Position numbers and translations under genes: made by a program | Shown here: one piece after another, positions 27,166 to 36,478 of the stretch | How the letters are laid out: each line of letters opens with the position of its first letter | Numbering within the stretch: position 1 is the stretch's first letter | DNA from: Pseudodesulfovibrio hydrargyri | Lineage (GTDB): Bacteria; Desulfobacterota; Desulfovibrionia; Desulfovibrionales; Desulfovibrionaceae | Reading direction: 5' to 3' | DNA length: 64,000 nt | Assembly (NCBI RefSeq): GCF_001874525.1 | Contig: NZ_LKAQ01000001.1 | Coordinates: forward strand, 1 to 64,000 | The notes under the pieces: generated by a model | The model's database searches: none | The model's input: only the letters and a program-made list of their open reading frames with translations | Told to the model about the DNA's origin: nothing

Positions 27166-28909
27166 TGTCCCTCCTGCGAGACTTCTTCAAGGCTAAAAGC
27201 TCTAGTGCACGCTTGTTGTCGCCACTTTCGTACGCCTGCCTGATAGACTCGTTGAGCTGGCGATTGTCCATATCTGTTAACCCGCGTTCAATCTGCTCAC
27301 AGATGTAAACCCACTCATTCAGCAATTCCCGGCCTGAAAGGACGTTCGTATGCAATTCCTCGCGGCATTGGATGTAGAAGCCCTTTTCCTGTTCGTTCAG
27401 CAGGCTCGCTACTTGGCCTTGCTGCGTTGTTTCGAGCTTGTTCCACAATGCCTGCGCCCATGGGGTGCGAAGAACCTGGGTCATTCCCCTTTTGGCCAGT
27501 TCCGGCACATATTCCGGGTACTGGATCGAAAACCGCAAAAAATACCGGTCATCCGCAAAGTCCTTGCCCACGCCCATACCCGGCTGCTGTTGCTCGACCC
27601 GTTGCGTCTGCCGCGGCTGATGTCTTGGATTGCGCTGTTGCTGCGGTGCCGCAGCACCCGTGTCACGCCTGAAGTCAGCCTCCGACAGTCCGAGCCCGTT
27701 CGCAATGCGAGGCAGGTAGAACGCCCGCAAGGACGCGTCGGACAATTCCGACAAAAAACTCTTGGCCCACGCCATGATGTCCCTGGGGGCGTACTCCTCC
27801 CGCAGGGTGTTCATGCAAAAAGTCAAACCGTCCGGGGCCTCGCTCATGCAGGCCTCGAATCCGTCCGCTCCCTTGGTCTGGAGCAGGCTGTCCACGTCCT
27901 CGCCATCCGGCATCAGGACCACCTTGCAGGCCACGCCCTGAAGCAGGATCATCCTGCTGGACTTCATGGCCGCCTTGCGCCCCGCCCCGTCGCCGTCGAA
28001 GACCAGGTCGACGCGCGAGCAGAATCCGGCCAGCCGTTTCACCTGATCCGCAGTCAGGGCCGTGCCCAAGACGCCGCAGGAGTCGGTGTAGCCGAACTGG
28101 TGGAGCGATATCACATCCATGTATCCTTCGGTCAGGATGGCCCGCTTGGTGCGGGTCATGGTGGACCGGGCCAGACTGAGCCCATACAAGTGGTCGCCCT
28201 TCTTGTATATAGGCGTATCCGAGCTGTTCAGATACTTGGGTTCTCCTTCAGTAATTATTCTGCCGCCAAAAGCAATAACCCGACCCGACAAATTTTGAAT
28301 GGGAAAGATCAATCTCCCACGGAACCTATCGTAGATATTACCTTTTTCATTTTTTGACAAGAGTCCGGCCTCAACCCCCAATTCCGGATTGCGGCCCTTG
28401 CCTTTGAGAAAATTATCCAGGCCGTGCCAGTCGTCGGGCGAATAGCCCAGGCCGAACTTGGCGATCATCTCCGGGGTCATGCCCCGGTCGGTCAGGTAAC
28501 GGCGGCAATGGTCCCCGGAGGCCAGGGACAGATTGCGCTGGAAAAACTGGTTCGCCTCGTCATGCATGTCGAGGAGGATCTGCTTTTTGGCCTTGCGCTC
28601 GGCCGCGTGCGGATCGTGCGGCACGTGGCTCAGTTCCACCCCGCATTCGGCGGCCAGCTGTTCCAGGGATTCCCGGAACTCCAGTCCGTTGATGCGTCCG
28701 TAAAAATCGATGACGTCGCCCGAGGCCTGGCAGCCGAAGCAATAGAAGAAGCCCTCTTCGTCGTTCACGGACATGGAGGGCTTGGTTTCCTGGTGAAACG
28801 GGCACGCGCCCATCCACCGGCCCGAGACCGGTTTCAGGTCAACATACCGGCGCACCACGTCCGAGATATTGATCCGGGCCTTGACGGCCTCGATACCACT
28901 TCTGTCCAC
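27152..28909 (-). CDS. dnaG: DNA primase DnaG
   Basis: Primase, 585 aa. It has an N-terminal CHC2 zinc-binding domain ([10 protein letters not shown] ... [15 protein letters not shown]), a catalytic TOPRIM core ([30 protein letters not shown]), and a C-terminal DnaB-interaction region after a Gln/Pro-rich linker near 435-455. Length and order are typical. Overlaps rpoD and follows mutS2 after 21 nt. Confidence 0.96.
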
Positions 28910-28930
28910 CAGACGCCTCCGGCAATGCCG

Positions 28931-31228
28931 TTACTTGAGCGTTACCTCGGTCATGCCGTCCCCGCCCCGGTCCTCGGGGGCCAGGGAAAAATTCTCCACG
29001 GCGGGATAGTACTTCAAAAACTCGTGTACCTCGCGGCGCAGCGCACCCGTTCCCCGGCCGTGTACGATCTCAAGCTTGCCGGCGCCCTTGCGCAGGGCGG
29101 CGTCCATGGCCCGCTCCAGTTCGCTGATGGCCTCGTCGGCTCGGTTGCCGCGCAGGTCCACCTCGATCACCAAGTCGCCCGGGGCCGCTGCCTTGGTCCC
29201 CGTGGGCTGGGCAACAGGCCGCGAAGGACCGTCCGCCGGGCCGAGATGGTCGGCCTTGACCCACATGGCCACGCCACCGATATCGACCTTTGCCTGCTTC
29301 TTTTTCTCGTTGATTTCCAGCACGGTACCCGACTTGTTCCAAGCCAGATACGACACTTTCTTGCCCGGGACAATATCCGAGAAGGAAAACACGGGTTCTT
29401 TTTTGCGTTCCGGCGCGATGTCCTCGATGCGCAGGCGCGCCTGGTGAAGCTTTTTGCGCGCCTCTTTCTGGCCGATGCGCTCGGTTTTCCACTGCTTGAC
29501 CACGTCCTGGGCCTTGGACTGGACCTCTTTAAGGATTTTGGTGCGCTCCTTCTCGAATTTCTGTTCGAGATTGGCCCGCTTCCTTTCGATGCGGATGCGC
29601 TCGTCTTCGATGGCGTCCAGCTCGGCCTCTTTCTTCACGGCCATGGCGTTGAGGCGGTCCAGCACGGCGGAGGTGTCGGAGCCGTCCAGCAGGAGATATT
29701 TTTCGGCCCGCTCCAGGATGGCGGCGGGCAGACCGTGCTCGCGGGCCACGTCCAGGGCGATGGATGCGCCCACCTGGTCGTAGGCCAGTCGGAACAGCGG
29801 CTTCTTGGTGGACGGGTCGAAGAGCACGCTGGCGGCGCGCACGCCCTTGGTGGCCATGGCGTAGGCCTTGAGCGCCGGGAAATGGGTGGCCGTAAATGCG
29901 GTGGCCCGCTTTTCCAGCAGGGAGTCGATGACCGCCTGGGCCAGGGCCGCGCCCTGGGTGGGGTCCGTGCCCGCGCCGAACTCGTCGAGAATGAACAGGG
30001 AGTGTCCGTCCACCTTGTCCCAGACCCGTTTCAGGTACTGAATCTGGGCGGTGAAGGTGGAGACGTTCTCCTCCAAGGACTGCTCGTCGCCCATGATGAC
30101 GAAAATGTCGTCCCACAGGGGCAGGCTGCTGCCCTCGGCGGCCGGGACCGGCAGGCCGGAAAAGGCCATCAGGCCGATAAGGCCCACGGTCTTGAGGCAG
30201 ACGGTCTTGCCGCCCGCGTTGCCGCCGCTGACGATCATGGCCCTCTGTCCATCCAGCAGCTCGATGTTCACGGGGTGGACCGACTCGTCGGTCAGGGCCA
30301 GGAGCGGATGGCGGGCCTTGAGCAGCCTGGGGGCGCCCTCCTCCGTGACCTCGATGGTCCGGCCGGAGTAGGCGTCGGCCAGGCGGACCTTGGCCATGAG
30401 CACGTCCAGGGTGACCAGTCCGTCATAGGCGTCACGGACCTCGTCCTGCTCCTGGCGCACCAGGCCGGTCAGGTATTGCAGGACCTTGTATTCCTCGGCC
30501 CGTTCCTCGCGCTTGAGTTCCTGGAGCTTGTTGTTGGTCTCCACCAGAAAGATGGGCTCGAAGTAGCAGGTCTCGCCGGTCTGCGAGTAGTCGTGGATGA
30601 TGCCCTTGGTCTTGTTCTTGAAATTCGCCTTGATGGGCAGCACGTAGCGGTCGGACGAGACGGTCATGAACTCGTCCTGCATGGCCGCACCCAGGTTCTC
30701 CTGAAGGATGAAGTCCTTGACCCGCTTGGTGCAGCGCTGGTGGATGGCCCGGATTTCCTGGCGTACGGACATCAGGTTCGGGGAACTCTCGTCCTTGATC
30801 TGCCCTTCGGCGTCCAGGCAGCGCCCGATACCGGACACGGTCTTCTGCGGCCAGGCATAAGCGAAAAGCTCCTTTTCGAGCACCTCCCAGTCGCGTCCCT
30901 CAAAGCCGGCCAGGGATTCGCGGGCGTCCTTGGCCAAATCCAGGAGGATCTTAAGCGCGAAGAGCGCATCCTGGTCGAGTACGGCCAGTTCGCTGTCCAG
31001 GTGCGGAAAGATGCCGCCCAGTTCAGGGAAGGCGCGCATGCGAAAACCCGACTCCCCCACCCAGGCCGCGCCCTGCTCGAACAGGGTCCCTGCCCGGCGG
31101 ACGGATTCAAGGGTGTCGTAGGGATGGATGGCAAGACACGCGGCAGCCCCGGGTTCGGACGTGGCGAAACCGGACAGTGCCCCGAGGATCTTGGGGAATT
31201 CCAATACCTGGAAAGTTCTGGACTCCAT
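28931..31228 (-). CDS. mutS2: endonuclease MutS2
   Basis: A 765-aa MutS2-type ATPase. The N-terminal MutS core domain leads to the ATPase with GGNAGGKTVCLKTVGL (Walker A), FILDEFGAGTDPTQGAAL (Walker B) and TATHFPALKAYA. A coiled coil and a C-terminal Smr endonuclease domain follow (VIEVDLRGNRADEAISELE ... IVHGRGTGALRREVHEFL). Known roles are suppression of recombination and rescue of collided ribosomes. It is inserted between yqeY and dnaG. Confidence 0.95.
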   Translation of the reverse strand: MESRTFQVLEFPKILGALSGFATSEPGAAACLAIHPYDTLESVRRAGTLFEQGAAWVGESGFRMRAFPELGGIFPHLDSELAVLDQDALFALKILLDLAKDARESLAGFEGRDWEVLEKELFAYAWPQKTVSGIGRCLDAEGQIKDESSPNLMSVRQEIRAIHQRCTKRVKDFILQENLGAAMQDEFMTVSSDRYVLPIKANFKNKTKGIIHDYSQTGETCYFEPIFLVETNNKLQELKREERAEEYKVLQYLTGLVRQEQDEVRDAYDGLVTLDVLMAKVRLADAYSGRTIEVTEEGAPRLLKARHPLLALTDESVHPVNIELLDGQRAMIVSGGNAGGKTVCLKTVGLIGLMAFSGLPVPAAEGSSLPLWDDIFVIMGDEQSLEENVSTFTAQIQYLKRVWDKVDGHSLFILDEFGAGTDPTQGAALAQAVIDSLLEKRATAFTATHFPALKAYAMATKGVRAASVLFDPSTKKPLFRLAYDQVGASIALDVAREHGLPAAILERAEKYLLLDGSDTSAVLDRLNAMAVKKEAELDAIEDERIRIERKRANLEQKFEKERTKILKEVQSKAQDVVKQWKTERIGQKEARKKLHQARLRIEDIAPERKKEPVFSFSDIVPGKKVSYLAWNKSGTVLEINEKKKQAKVDIGGVAMWVKADHLGPADGPSRPVAQPTGTKAAAPGDLVIEVDLRGNRADEAISELERAMDAALRKGAGKLEIVHGRGTGALRREVHEFLKYYPAVENFSLAPEDRGGDGMTEVTLK

Positions 31229-31251
31229 GGACGAGCCGGGGGGTTGGAGAG

Positions 31252-31698
31252 TTAGGAGAGCTTGGACCGTACCAGTCCGCTGGCCTTCTTGCCGTCGACC
31301 TGCCCTGTGTGCGCGGCGAGCAAGGCCTGCATGACCTTGCCCATGTCCGCCATGGAGGACGCCCCGAGGTCGGCGATGGCCTTGTCGATGGCGGCGGAAA
31401 GTTCCTCGTCGGACAGCTGCTTGGGAAGATAGACTTCAAGGGCGGCGAGTTCGTCGGCTTCGACCTTGGCCAGGTCGTCCCTCCCCGCCTTGGTGTACTG
31501 GTCGAAGGAGTCCTTGCGCTGCTTGACCTGCTTGGCGATGAGATCAAGCACGGTCTCGTCGGAGAGCGCGTCGCTTTTATCCTCGACCATACGGTTTTTA
31601 ATGGCCGTCTTGAGATGTCTCAAGACGGCCACTTTTACCGTAGCTTTGGCCTTGTAGGCCTCGATGTAGTCTTTGTCTATTTGCTTGGACAGACTCAT
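31252..31698 (-). CDS. GatB/YqeY domain protein
   Basis: A 148-aa YqeY-type protein, homologous to the C-terminal tRNA-interacting domain of GatB. It starts MSLSKQIDKDYIEAYKAK and is mostly helical, with YLPKQLSDEELSAAIDKAI and SMADMGKVMQALLAA typical of the family. The precise role is unknown. Such genes commonly follow rpsU in this operon, as here (3-nt gap). Confidence 0.92.
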   Translation of the reverse strand: MSLSKQIDKDYIEAYKAKATVKVAVLRHLKTAIKNRMVEDKSDALSDETVLDLIAKQVKQRKDSFDQYTKAGRDDLAKVEADELAALEVYLPKQLSDEELSAAIDKAIADLGASSMADMGKVMQALLAAHTGQVDGKKASGLVRSKLS

Positions 31699-31701
31699 AA
31701 T

Positions 31702-31902
31702 CTACATGCTGCGCATCTTGCGCATTTTTTTGGCGAGCCTCTTCTTGGCGGCAGCTTTCTTTTTCTTCTTCTGCACGCTGGGCTTCTCGTAGTGCTGGCG
31801 CTTCTTCAGTTCGGACAGAATTCCGGCCTTCTCCACCTGCTTCTTGAAGCGGCGCAGAGAAACGTCGAAGTTGTCGTTGTCGTCAAAATACACTCCGGGC
31901 AA
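31702..31902 (-). CDS. rpsU: 30S ribosomal protein S21
   Basis: S21, 66 aa, small-subunit protein near the mRNA exit that helps recognise the Shine-Dalgarno sequence. [20 protein letters not shown] is followed by a very basic Lys/Arg C-terminus. The start codon is TTG at 31902 with a near-perfect AGGAGGTGAT upstream. The strong ribosome site plus weak start codon may allow autoregulation. First gene of the rpsU-yqeY-mutS2-dnaG-rpoD operon. Confidence 0.95.
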   Translation of the reverse strand: MPGVYFDDNDNFDVSLRRFKKQVEKAGILSELKKRQHYEKPSVQKKKKKAAAKKRLAKKMRKMRSM

Positions 31903-32024
31903 TGAAAATCACCTCCTCGGTGAACCGCCCGCTCATATGGCGGGCCAGCGAAATAAGAGACACTACATATAAACAAAAAAGAGAAAAGGCAACCCAAAAA
32001 TTCGGGAGAATTTTAAAACGGATC

Positions 32025-32057
32025 AAAAAAAGCCTGCCCGGCAGTACCCGGGCAGGC
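32025..32057 (-). terminator. terminator after the small membrane protein gene
   Basis: A 10-bp stem (GCCTGCCCGG / CCGGGCAGGC) with 6-nt loop and seven T on the minus strand. Confidence 0.9.
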
Positions 32058-32082
32058 CCTTTCGATGCAATGGTATCAGAGA

Positions 32083-32253
32083 CTAATGATCAGCCTTTTT
32101 CGCGTCACGCAAAGACTGCAGGACCGTAACCGCCAGGGCGACACCGATGACGCCGAGGACGATGTACAGGACACCGAAAAAGACGAAATGGTCGGGCATC
32201 CACCAGGGAAGATCCATGGGCAGCGGGCTGTGAACGGTTTCACCGTGAATCAT
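32083..32253 (-). CDS. 56-aa single-pass membrane protein, function unknown
   Basis: A small protein starting MIHGETVHSPLPMDLPWWMP, then one long TM segment (about residues 22-45, FVFFGVLYIVLGVIGVALAV) and a charged end (SLRDAKKADH). GGAGATGATACG precedes the ATG and a strong terminator follows, which supports a real gene. It lies 14 nt after the HU gene, so the two are probably co-transcribed. I do not recognise a family. Confidence 0.78.
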   Translation of the reverse strand: MIHGETVHSPLPMDLPWWMPDHFVFFGVLYIVLGVIGVALAVTVLQSLRDAKKADH

Positions 32254-32267
32254 CGTATCATCTCCAA

Positions 32268-32540
32268 TTATTTAACGGCGTCCTTGAGAATCTTGCCGGG
32301 ACGGAACTTGACAACCTTGGTCTCGGGGATCTTGAGTTCGAGACCCGTGCGGGGGTTGCGGCCGACGCGGGCTTTGCGGAGTTCCACGGCGAAGGTGCCG
32401 AAACCGGTCAAGGTCAGCTTGCCTTCGGAAACCAGGGTGCTTTCCACGGTCTCCAGAAATGCATTCAGGGCGCGTTCGGCGTTCGCCTTGGTCAGGTTGG
32501 CCTTTTCCGCGATTTTGACAACCAATTCTGCCTTTGTCAT
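32268..32540 (-). CDS. HU-family DNA-binding protein
   Basis: A 90-aa histone-like protein. MTKAELVVKIAEKANLTKA begins the helical dimerisation part; GFGTFAVELRKARVGRNPRTG and IPETKVVKFRPGKILKDAVK form the beta arm and C-terminal helix. It is closer to HU than IHF. ATG with GAGGAAGG upstream. A second HU/IHF-type gene is at 45.4 kb. Confidence 0.94.
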   Translation of the reverse strand: MTKAELVVKIAEKANLTKANAERALNAFLETVESTLVSEGKLTLTGFGTFAVELRKARVGRNPRTGLELKIPETKVVKFRPGKILKDAVK

Positions 32541-32584
32541 CAGTCCTTCCTCCTCGGTGAAATATTACCCAGATGGTATTTGTT

Positions 32585-32619
32585 AAAGTGCAGCCAGAGC
32601 ACAAAACGACTTGCACTTT
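32585..32619 (-). promoter_or_regulatory. inverted repeat in the HU gene leader
   Basis: AAAGTGCA and TGCACTTT, perfect 8-nt arms separated by 19 nt, 45-79 nt upstream of the HU start. It could be an operator or an mRNA stem-loop. The remaining HU-rsmA gap (to 32813) shows only a weak GCCCC/GGGGC hairpin at about 32735-32753. Confidence 0.35.
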
Positions 32620-32813
32620 GTTTCCGTCACCAACTCACCTCTTGGCCTTTAAATGAACTTTCGCCCCGTGTCCAGCCCGAGCGCTGAAAAAAAACGAAAA
32701 AACCTACGCTATATGGTGCTTCCGGGACTTTTGCCCCCCTATTTTCGGGGCTCAAAAATCCGCCTTTCAGTACCAAGGGTCAGGTATTTTATCGGTCTTT
32801 GTGAAAATATGTA

Positions 32814-33599
32814 CTAATATATTAAGGAAAGTGTACGGAATTGCGTCGGCGTGAGGTTTTCCGGGCGTGCCGACGGGCTGACCCCTTCATCCCGGAACCA
32901 CTGCTCCACTTCCAGGGTCATGCGCTTCTTCAGGATGGTGGAAATCTGCTTGCGCCGCTGCTGGAAAAGCAGCTTGATCAGCCCGGCCAGCCTGTCCGGG
33001 TCGGTCGGCCGGTCCGCAAGCGGCAGCGGGTCGAAACGGACCACGGCGGAGTCCACCTTGGGGCGCGGCCGAAAGACCGCGGGCGGCACCTTGAACAGAT
33101 AGCGCGTGTCGCAGAAGTTCCTGACCCAGGCGGTCAGCCCGCCGAAGGCCTTGGTGCCGGGTTCGGCGGTCAACCGCAGAGCCACCTCGTGCTGGACCAT
33201 GAAGACCGCCCGTTCCAAGGTCTCCACCCGGCTGACGATGTCCCAGATCAGCTTGGACCCGACGTTGTACGGGAGGTTCCCGATGATCTTGCACGGTCCG
33301 GTCCCGTTCAGGTCCGCCCAGGGAAACTTGAGGGCGTCGGCCCGGACCACATCCAGTTCAGGCCAGCGCTCCTCGAGCCGCTCGGCCAGGCCGTCGTCCA
33401 TTTCCACCACGCGCAGACGGCGCGCGCCCGTCTCGACCAGGTGTTCGGTCAGCGCCCCCTGTCCAGGGCCTATTTCTATAATATAGTCCCCGGGCGCGGG
33501 CAAAAGCGCGTCCACGATCTTGCGGCAGATGTTGGGGTCGGTCAAAAAGTTCTGGCCCAGGCTCTTCTTGGCCCGGTGCGGTCCGTCTTGTTGCGCCAT
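32814..33599 (-). CDS. rsmA: 16S rRNA (adenine1518-N6/adenine1519-N6)-dimethyltransferase
   Basis: RsmA/KsgA, 261 aa, dimethylates two adenines in helix 45 of 16S rRNA during 30S maturation. AKKSLGQNFLTDPNICRKI, the SAM motif IIEIGPGQGALTEHL, and IGNLPYNVGSKLIWDI (the NLPY catalytic motif) are diagnostic. The start is ATG at 33599. Divergent from apt. Confidence 0.96.
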   Translation of the reverse strand: MAQQDGPHRAKKSLGQNFLTDPNICRKIVDALLPAPGDYIIEIGPGQGALTEHLVETGARRLRVVEMDDGLAERLEERWPELDVVRADALKFPWADLNGTGPCKIIGNLPYNVGSKLIWDIVSRVETLERAVFMVQHEVALRLTAEPGTKAFGGLTAWVRNFCDTRYLFKVPPAVFRPRPKVDSAVVRFDPLPLADRPTDPDRLAGLIKLLFQQRRKQISTILKKRMTLEVEQWFRDEGVSPSARPENLTPTQFRTLSLIY

Positions 33600-33652
33600 G
33601 TGCGTTCTCCGTCGTCAGGGGATAGCGGAACCCGGTCCGGCTGGCAACAGCA

Positions 33653-33682
33653 TTGACACGATCTCCTGGGAAAACGTATGAA
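33653..33682 (+). promoter_or_regulatory. sigma-70 promoter of the apt-mtnP operon
   Basis: TTGACA (33653-33658), 18-nt spacer, TATGAA (33677-33682). The early transcript contains ATGAATCC at 33679-33686, complementary to GGATTCAT at 33708-33715, which covers the apt start codon. Confidence 0.6.
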
Positions 33683-33712
33683 TCCCCGGTATTCATTCAA
33701 TGAGGAGGATTC

Positions 33713-34234
33713 ATGAATCTGCGCCATTATGTCCGGGACATCCCGGATTATCCCAAGAAAGGGATCACCTTTTTCGACATCACGCCCATTCTGAGCACGC
33801 CCAAGGCCTTCCGCTACGTCATCGACCAGCTATACGAAAAGTACAAGGACAGCGGCGCGGACAAGATCGTGGCCGCCGACGCCCGGGGCTTCATCTTCGG
33901 CGCCCCCCTGGCCCTCAAGATGGGCATCGGCTTCGTGCCTATCCGCAAGCCGGGCAAGCTGCCGTACAAGAACCGCTGCGTGACCTATGACCTGGAATAC
34001 GGGTCCGACACCCTGTGCATGCACGTGGACGCCATCGACGAGGGCGACAAAATCCTGATGATCGACGACCTGCTGGCCACGGGCGGCACGGCCGAGGGCA
34101 TGGTCAAGCTGATCCGCGAGGCGGGCGGCGAGATCGTGGGCGCGGGCTTCGTCATCCAACTCTCCTTCCTGGACGGCGACGAGGTCATGCGCGCTGCCGG
34201 AGTGAAACATGATTTCCTCATTGAAATCGACTAA
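33713..34234 (+). CDS. apt: adenine phosphoribosyltransferase
   Basis: APRT, 173 aa, converts adenine and PRPP to AMP. The PRPP-binding loop is ILMIDDLLATGGTAEG; ADARGFIFGAPLALKMGIGF and VPIRKPGKLPYK are other APRT motifs. AGGAGG lies 4 nt before the ATG. It stands before mtnP and an amidohydrolase, so it probably salvages the adenine released from methylthioadenosine. Confidence 0.95.
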   Translation: MNLRHYVRDIPDYPKKGITFFDITPILSTPKAFRYVIDQLYEKYKDSGADKIVAADARGFIFGAPLALKMGIGFVPIRKPGKLPYKNRCVTYDLEYGSDTLCMHVDAIDEGDKILMIDDLLATGGTAEGMVKLIREAGGEIVGAGFVIQLSFLDGDEVMRAAGVKHDFLIEID

Positions 34235-34246
34235 CAAGGAACGGCC

Positions 34247-34996
34247 ATGAGCAAAATCGGCATCATCGGCGGCAGCGGACTGGACGATCCGGATCTGTTG
34301 CTGGACGCACGCGACGTGGAGATGGGCACGCCCTACGGCAAGCCGTCCGCTCTCCTCAAGGAAGGGACCATCGCGGGCCGGGAAGTGGTCCTCCTCGCCC
34401 GGCACGGCCGGGAGCACACCATTCCGCCCACCTTCGTCAACTACCGGGCCAACATCAAGGCCCTGAAGGACGCGGGCTGCACGCGCATCCTGGCCACCAC
34501 GGCCTGCGGCTCCCTGCGCCAGGAGATCGACAGGGGCCACCTGGTCATCCTGGACCAGTTCATCGACTTCACCCGGCGCAGGCAGGTCTCCTTTTTCGAC
34601 GAATTCGAGCCGCACTGCGCGGTGCACACAGCCATGGCCGATCCCTTTGACGCCGACATGCGCGGCCTGCTCAACGAGGCCTGCGACCGGCTGGGCCTGG
34701 CCCACCACAAGAGCGGCACGGTCATCACCATCGAGGGCTCTCGTTTCTCGACCCGGGCCGAGTCCAACATGTTCCGGATGTGGGGCGCGGACGTCATCAA
34801 CATGAGTGTGGCTCCAGAGTGCATCCTGGCCAACGAGGCGGGCATCCCCTACGCCGCCGTGGCCATGAGCACGGACTATGACTGTTGGAAGACCGACGAG
34901 GCCCCGGTGACCTGGGAGGAGATACTCGAGGTCTTCAAGGGCAACGTGGAAAAGGTCACTTCCCTGCTCGTCGAAGCCATCAAGGAACTGGATTAG
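34247..34996 (+). CDS. mtnP: S-methyl-5'-thioadenosine phosphorylase
   Basis: MTAP, 249 aa, phosphorolyses methylthioadenosine to adenine and methylthioribose-1-phosphate. GIIGGSGLDDP, LLARHGREHTIPPTFVNYRAN, EGSRFSTRAES, NMSVAPECILANEAG and MSTDYDCWK follow the type-2 PNP family pattern; the Ser-Val-Ala-Pro and Asp-Tyr-Asp motifs favour MTA over guanosine. Adenine produced would feed Apt encoded 12 nt upstream. Confidence 0.92.
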   Translation: MSKIGIIGGSGLDDPDLLLDARDVEMGTPYGKPSALLKEGTIAGREVVLLARHGREHTIPPTFVNYRANIKALKDAGCTRILATTACGSLRQEIDRGHLVILDQFIDFTRRRQVSFFDEFEPHCAVHTAMADPFDADMRGLLNEACDRLGLAHHKSGTVITIEGSRFSTRAESNMFRMWGADVINMSVAPECILANEAGIPYAAVAMSTDYDCWKTDEAPVTWEEILEVFKGNVEKVTSLLVEAIKELD

Positions 34997-34999
34997 ACC

Positions 35000-36349
35000 A
35001 TGGCATCCACCGCTTTCGCCGATTCCGCGCCCCGCGCCTGCGACCTGCTGGTCCGGGCCGACGCGGTGATCACCCAGGACGACGAGAGGCGCGTCTTGAC
35101 CGACGCGGCCGTCGCCATCCTCAACGGCATGGTCATCGAGGTCGGCGACTACGCCACCCTCGACGCCCGCTACGACCCCCTTCAGCGGCTGGACATGTCG
35201 GGCAAGATGCTCATGCCCGGTCTGGTCAACGGCCACACCCATCTGCCCATGACCCTGCTGCGCGGATTCGCCGACGACCTGCCGCTCATGGACTGGCTTG
35301 AGGGCCACATCTGGCCCGTGGAGGCCAAGCTTGACGAGGACCTGCTCGGCATTGGCGCGCGGCTCGGCTGCGCCGAACTCATCCGCACCGGGTGCACGGC
35401 CTTCTTGAACGGCTATTTCCATGAACGGGTGACCGGCGAGGCGGCCTCGGGCTGCGGCCTGCGCGCGGTTCTGGGCGAAGGATTCTTCGCCTTCCCCTCC
35501 CCGTTCTTCCCCACGGCCGAGGTCTGCTGGGAGGCGATCCGCTCCCTGGAGGAACACTTTCGGGACGACCCGCTGGTACGCACTGCGGTCACGCCGCACG
35601 CGGCCTTCACCGTGCCGCCCGAGGTCCTGGCCGCCAGCTTCGAACTTGCCGAGTCCCTGGACATCCCGTGGCAGACCCACCTGGCCGAATCCCCGACCGA
35701 AACGGCGGTCTGCCTGGGCAAGTACGGCATGCGTCCGGTGGAGATTCTGCGCCGGGAAGGGCTGCTCTCGCCGCGCGTCACCCTGCACCACTGCGTGGAC
35801 GTGGAGGAAAAGGAGATCGCCCAGCTGGCCGCGTCCGGGACCAACGTGGTCCACAACCCGGCGTCCAACCTGAAGCTCTGTTCCGGCATGTCCCCGGTGC
35901 AGGCCATGCTCGACGCCGGGGTCAACGTGGGGCTGGGCACGGACGGCGCGTCGAGCAACAACCAGCTGAACATGTTCCGCGACATGGGACTGGCCGCGCT
36001 CATGGGCAAGGTCCGCCACGGCGACGCCTCGGCCGTGAACGCCCAGACCGCCCTGGACATGGCCACTCGCAATTCGGCCCGCTGCCTGGGCTGGCCCGAA
36101 CTGGGCCGGATCCAGGCCGGACACCCGGCGGACATGATCGCCCTGGATCTCTCCTCGCCCAACCTCATGCCCGTGTTCAACCACGTGTCCCACGCGGTTT
36201 ACGCGTCCACAGGCATGGAGGTATGCATGACCATGGTGGCGGGCGAGGTTCTGTACCTGTACGGCGAATTCCGGACCCTCGACGTCAGCGGCCTGCGCAA
36301 GGAGGCCGTACGGTGCGCAAAGTGGGTCCGCAACGCCTCCGGAAAATGA
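35000..36349 (+). CDS. amidohydrolase, MTA/SAH deaminase-like
   Basis: A 449-aa metal-dependent hydrolase of the chlorohydrolase/deaminase group. Metal ligands are visible in NGHTHLPMTLLRGFADDLP, QTHLAESPTE, HHCVDVEEKEI and GTDGASSNN. In this family the usual reactions are deamination of methylthioadenosine, S-adenosylhomocysteine or adenosine. Location 3 nt after mtnP supports a role in the same salvage route, though the two enzymes would compete for MTA. Substrate is inferred. Confidence 0.85.
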   Translation: MASTAFADSAPRACDLLVRADAVITQDDERRVLTDAAVAILNGMVIEVGDYATLDARYDPLQRLDMSGKMLMPGLVNGHTHLPMTLLRGFADDLPLMDWLEGHIWPVEAKLDEDLLGIGARLGCAELIRTGCTAFLNGYFHERVTGEAASGCGLRAVLGEGFFAFPSPFFPTAEVCWEAIRSLEEHFRDDPLVRTAVTPHAAFTVPPEVLAASFELAESLDIPWQTHLAESPTETAVCLGKYGMRPVEILRREGLLSPRVTLHHCVDVEEKEIAQLAASGTNVVHNPASNLKLCSGMSPVQAMLDAGVNVGLGTDGASSNNQLNMFRDMGLAALMGKVRHGDASAVNAQTALDMATRNSARCLGWPELGRIQAGHPADMIALDLSSPNLMPVFNHVSHAVYASTGMEVCMTMVAGEVLYLYGEFRTLDVSGLRKEAVRCAKWVRNASGK

Positions 36350-36367
36350 AAAAGAACCGCAAAGAGC

Positions 36368-36397
36368 TTGACAACACCCGCCCTGGGTGCATATCGA
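36368..36397 (+). promoter_or_regulatory. promoter with internal repeats upstream of the PxxKW gene
   Basis: TTGACA (36368-36373), 18-nt spacer, TATCGA (36392-36397). The spacer holds CACCC-N5-GGGTG, and GGTGCA at its end is complementary to TGCACC at about 36408-36413, so the repeats could serve as operator or alternative hairpins. Confidence 0.45.
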
Positions 36398-36478
36398 AGT
36401 CTGCTCTTGCACCGAAATGAAATTACGTATGCCGCTGGCATCCTGTGAGCCGCATTATTTTTAGGAGGAAGGCACGAC

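Noticed and set aside
33830..36412. An 860-codon minus-strand frame opposite apt, mtnP and the amidohydrolase
   Set aside because: Antisense shadow with low-complexity composition; all three plus-strand genes have clear motifs.
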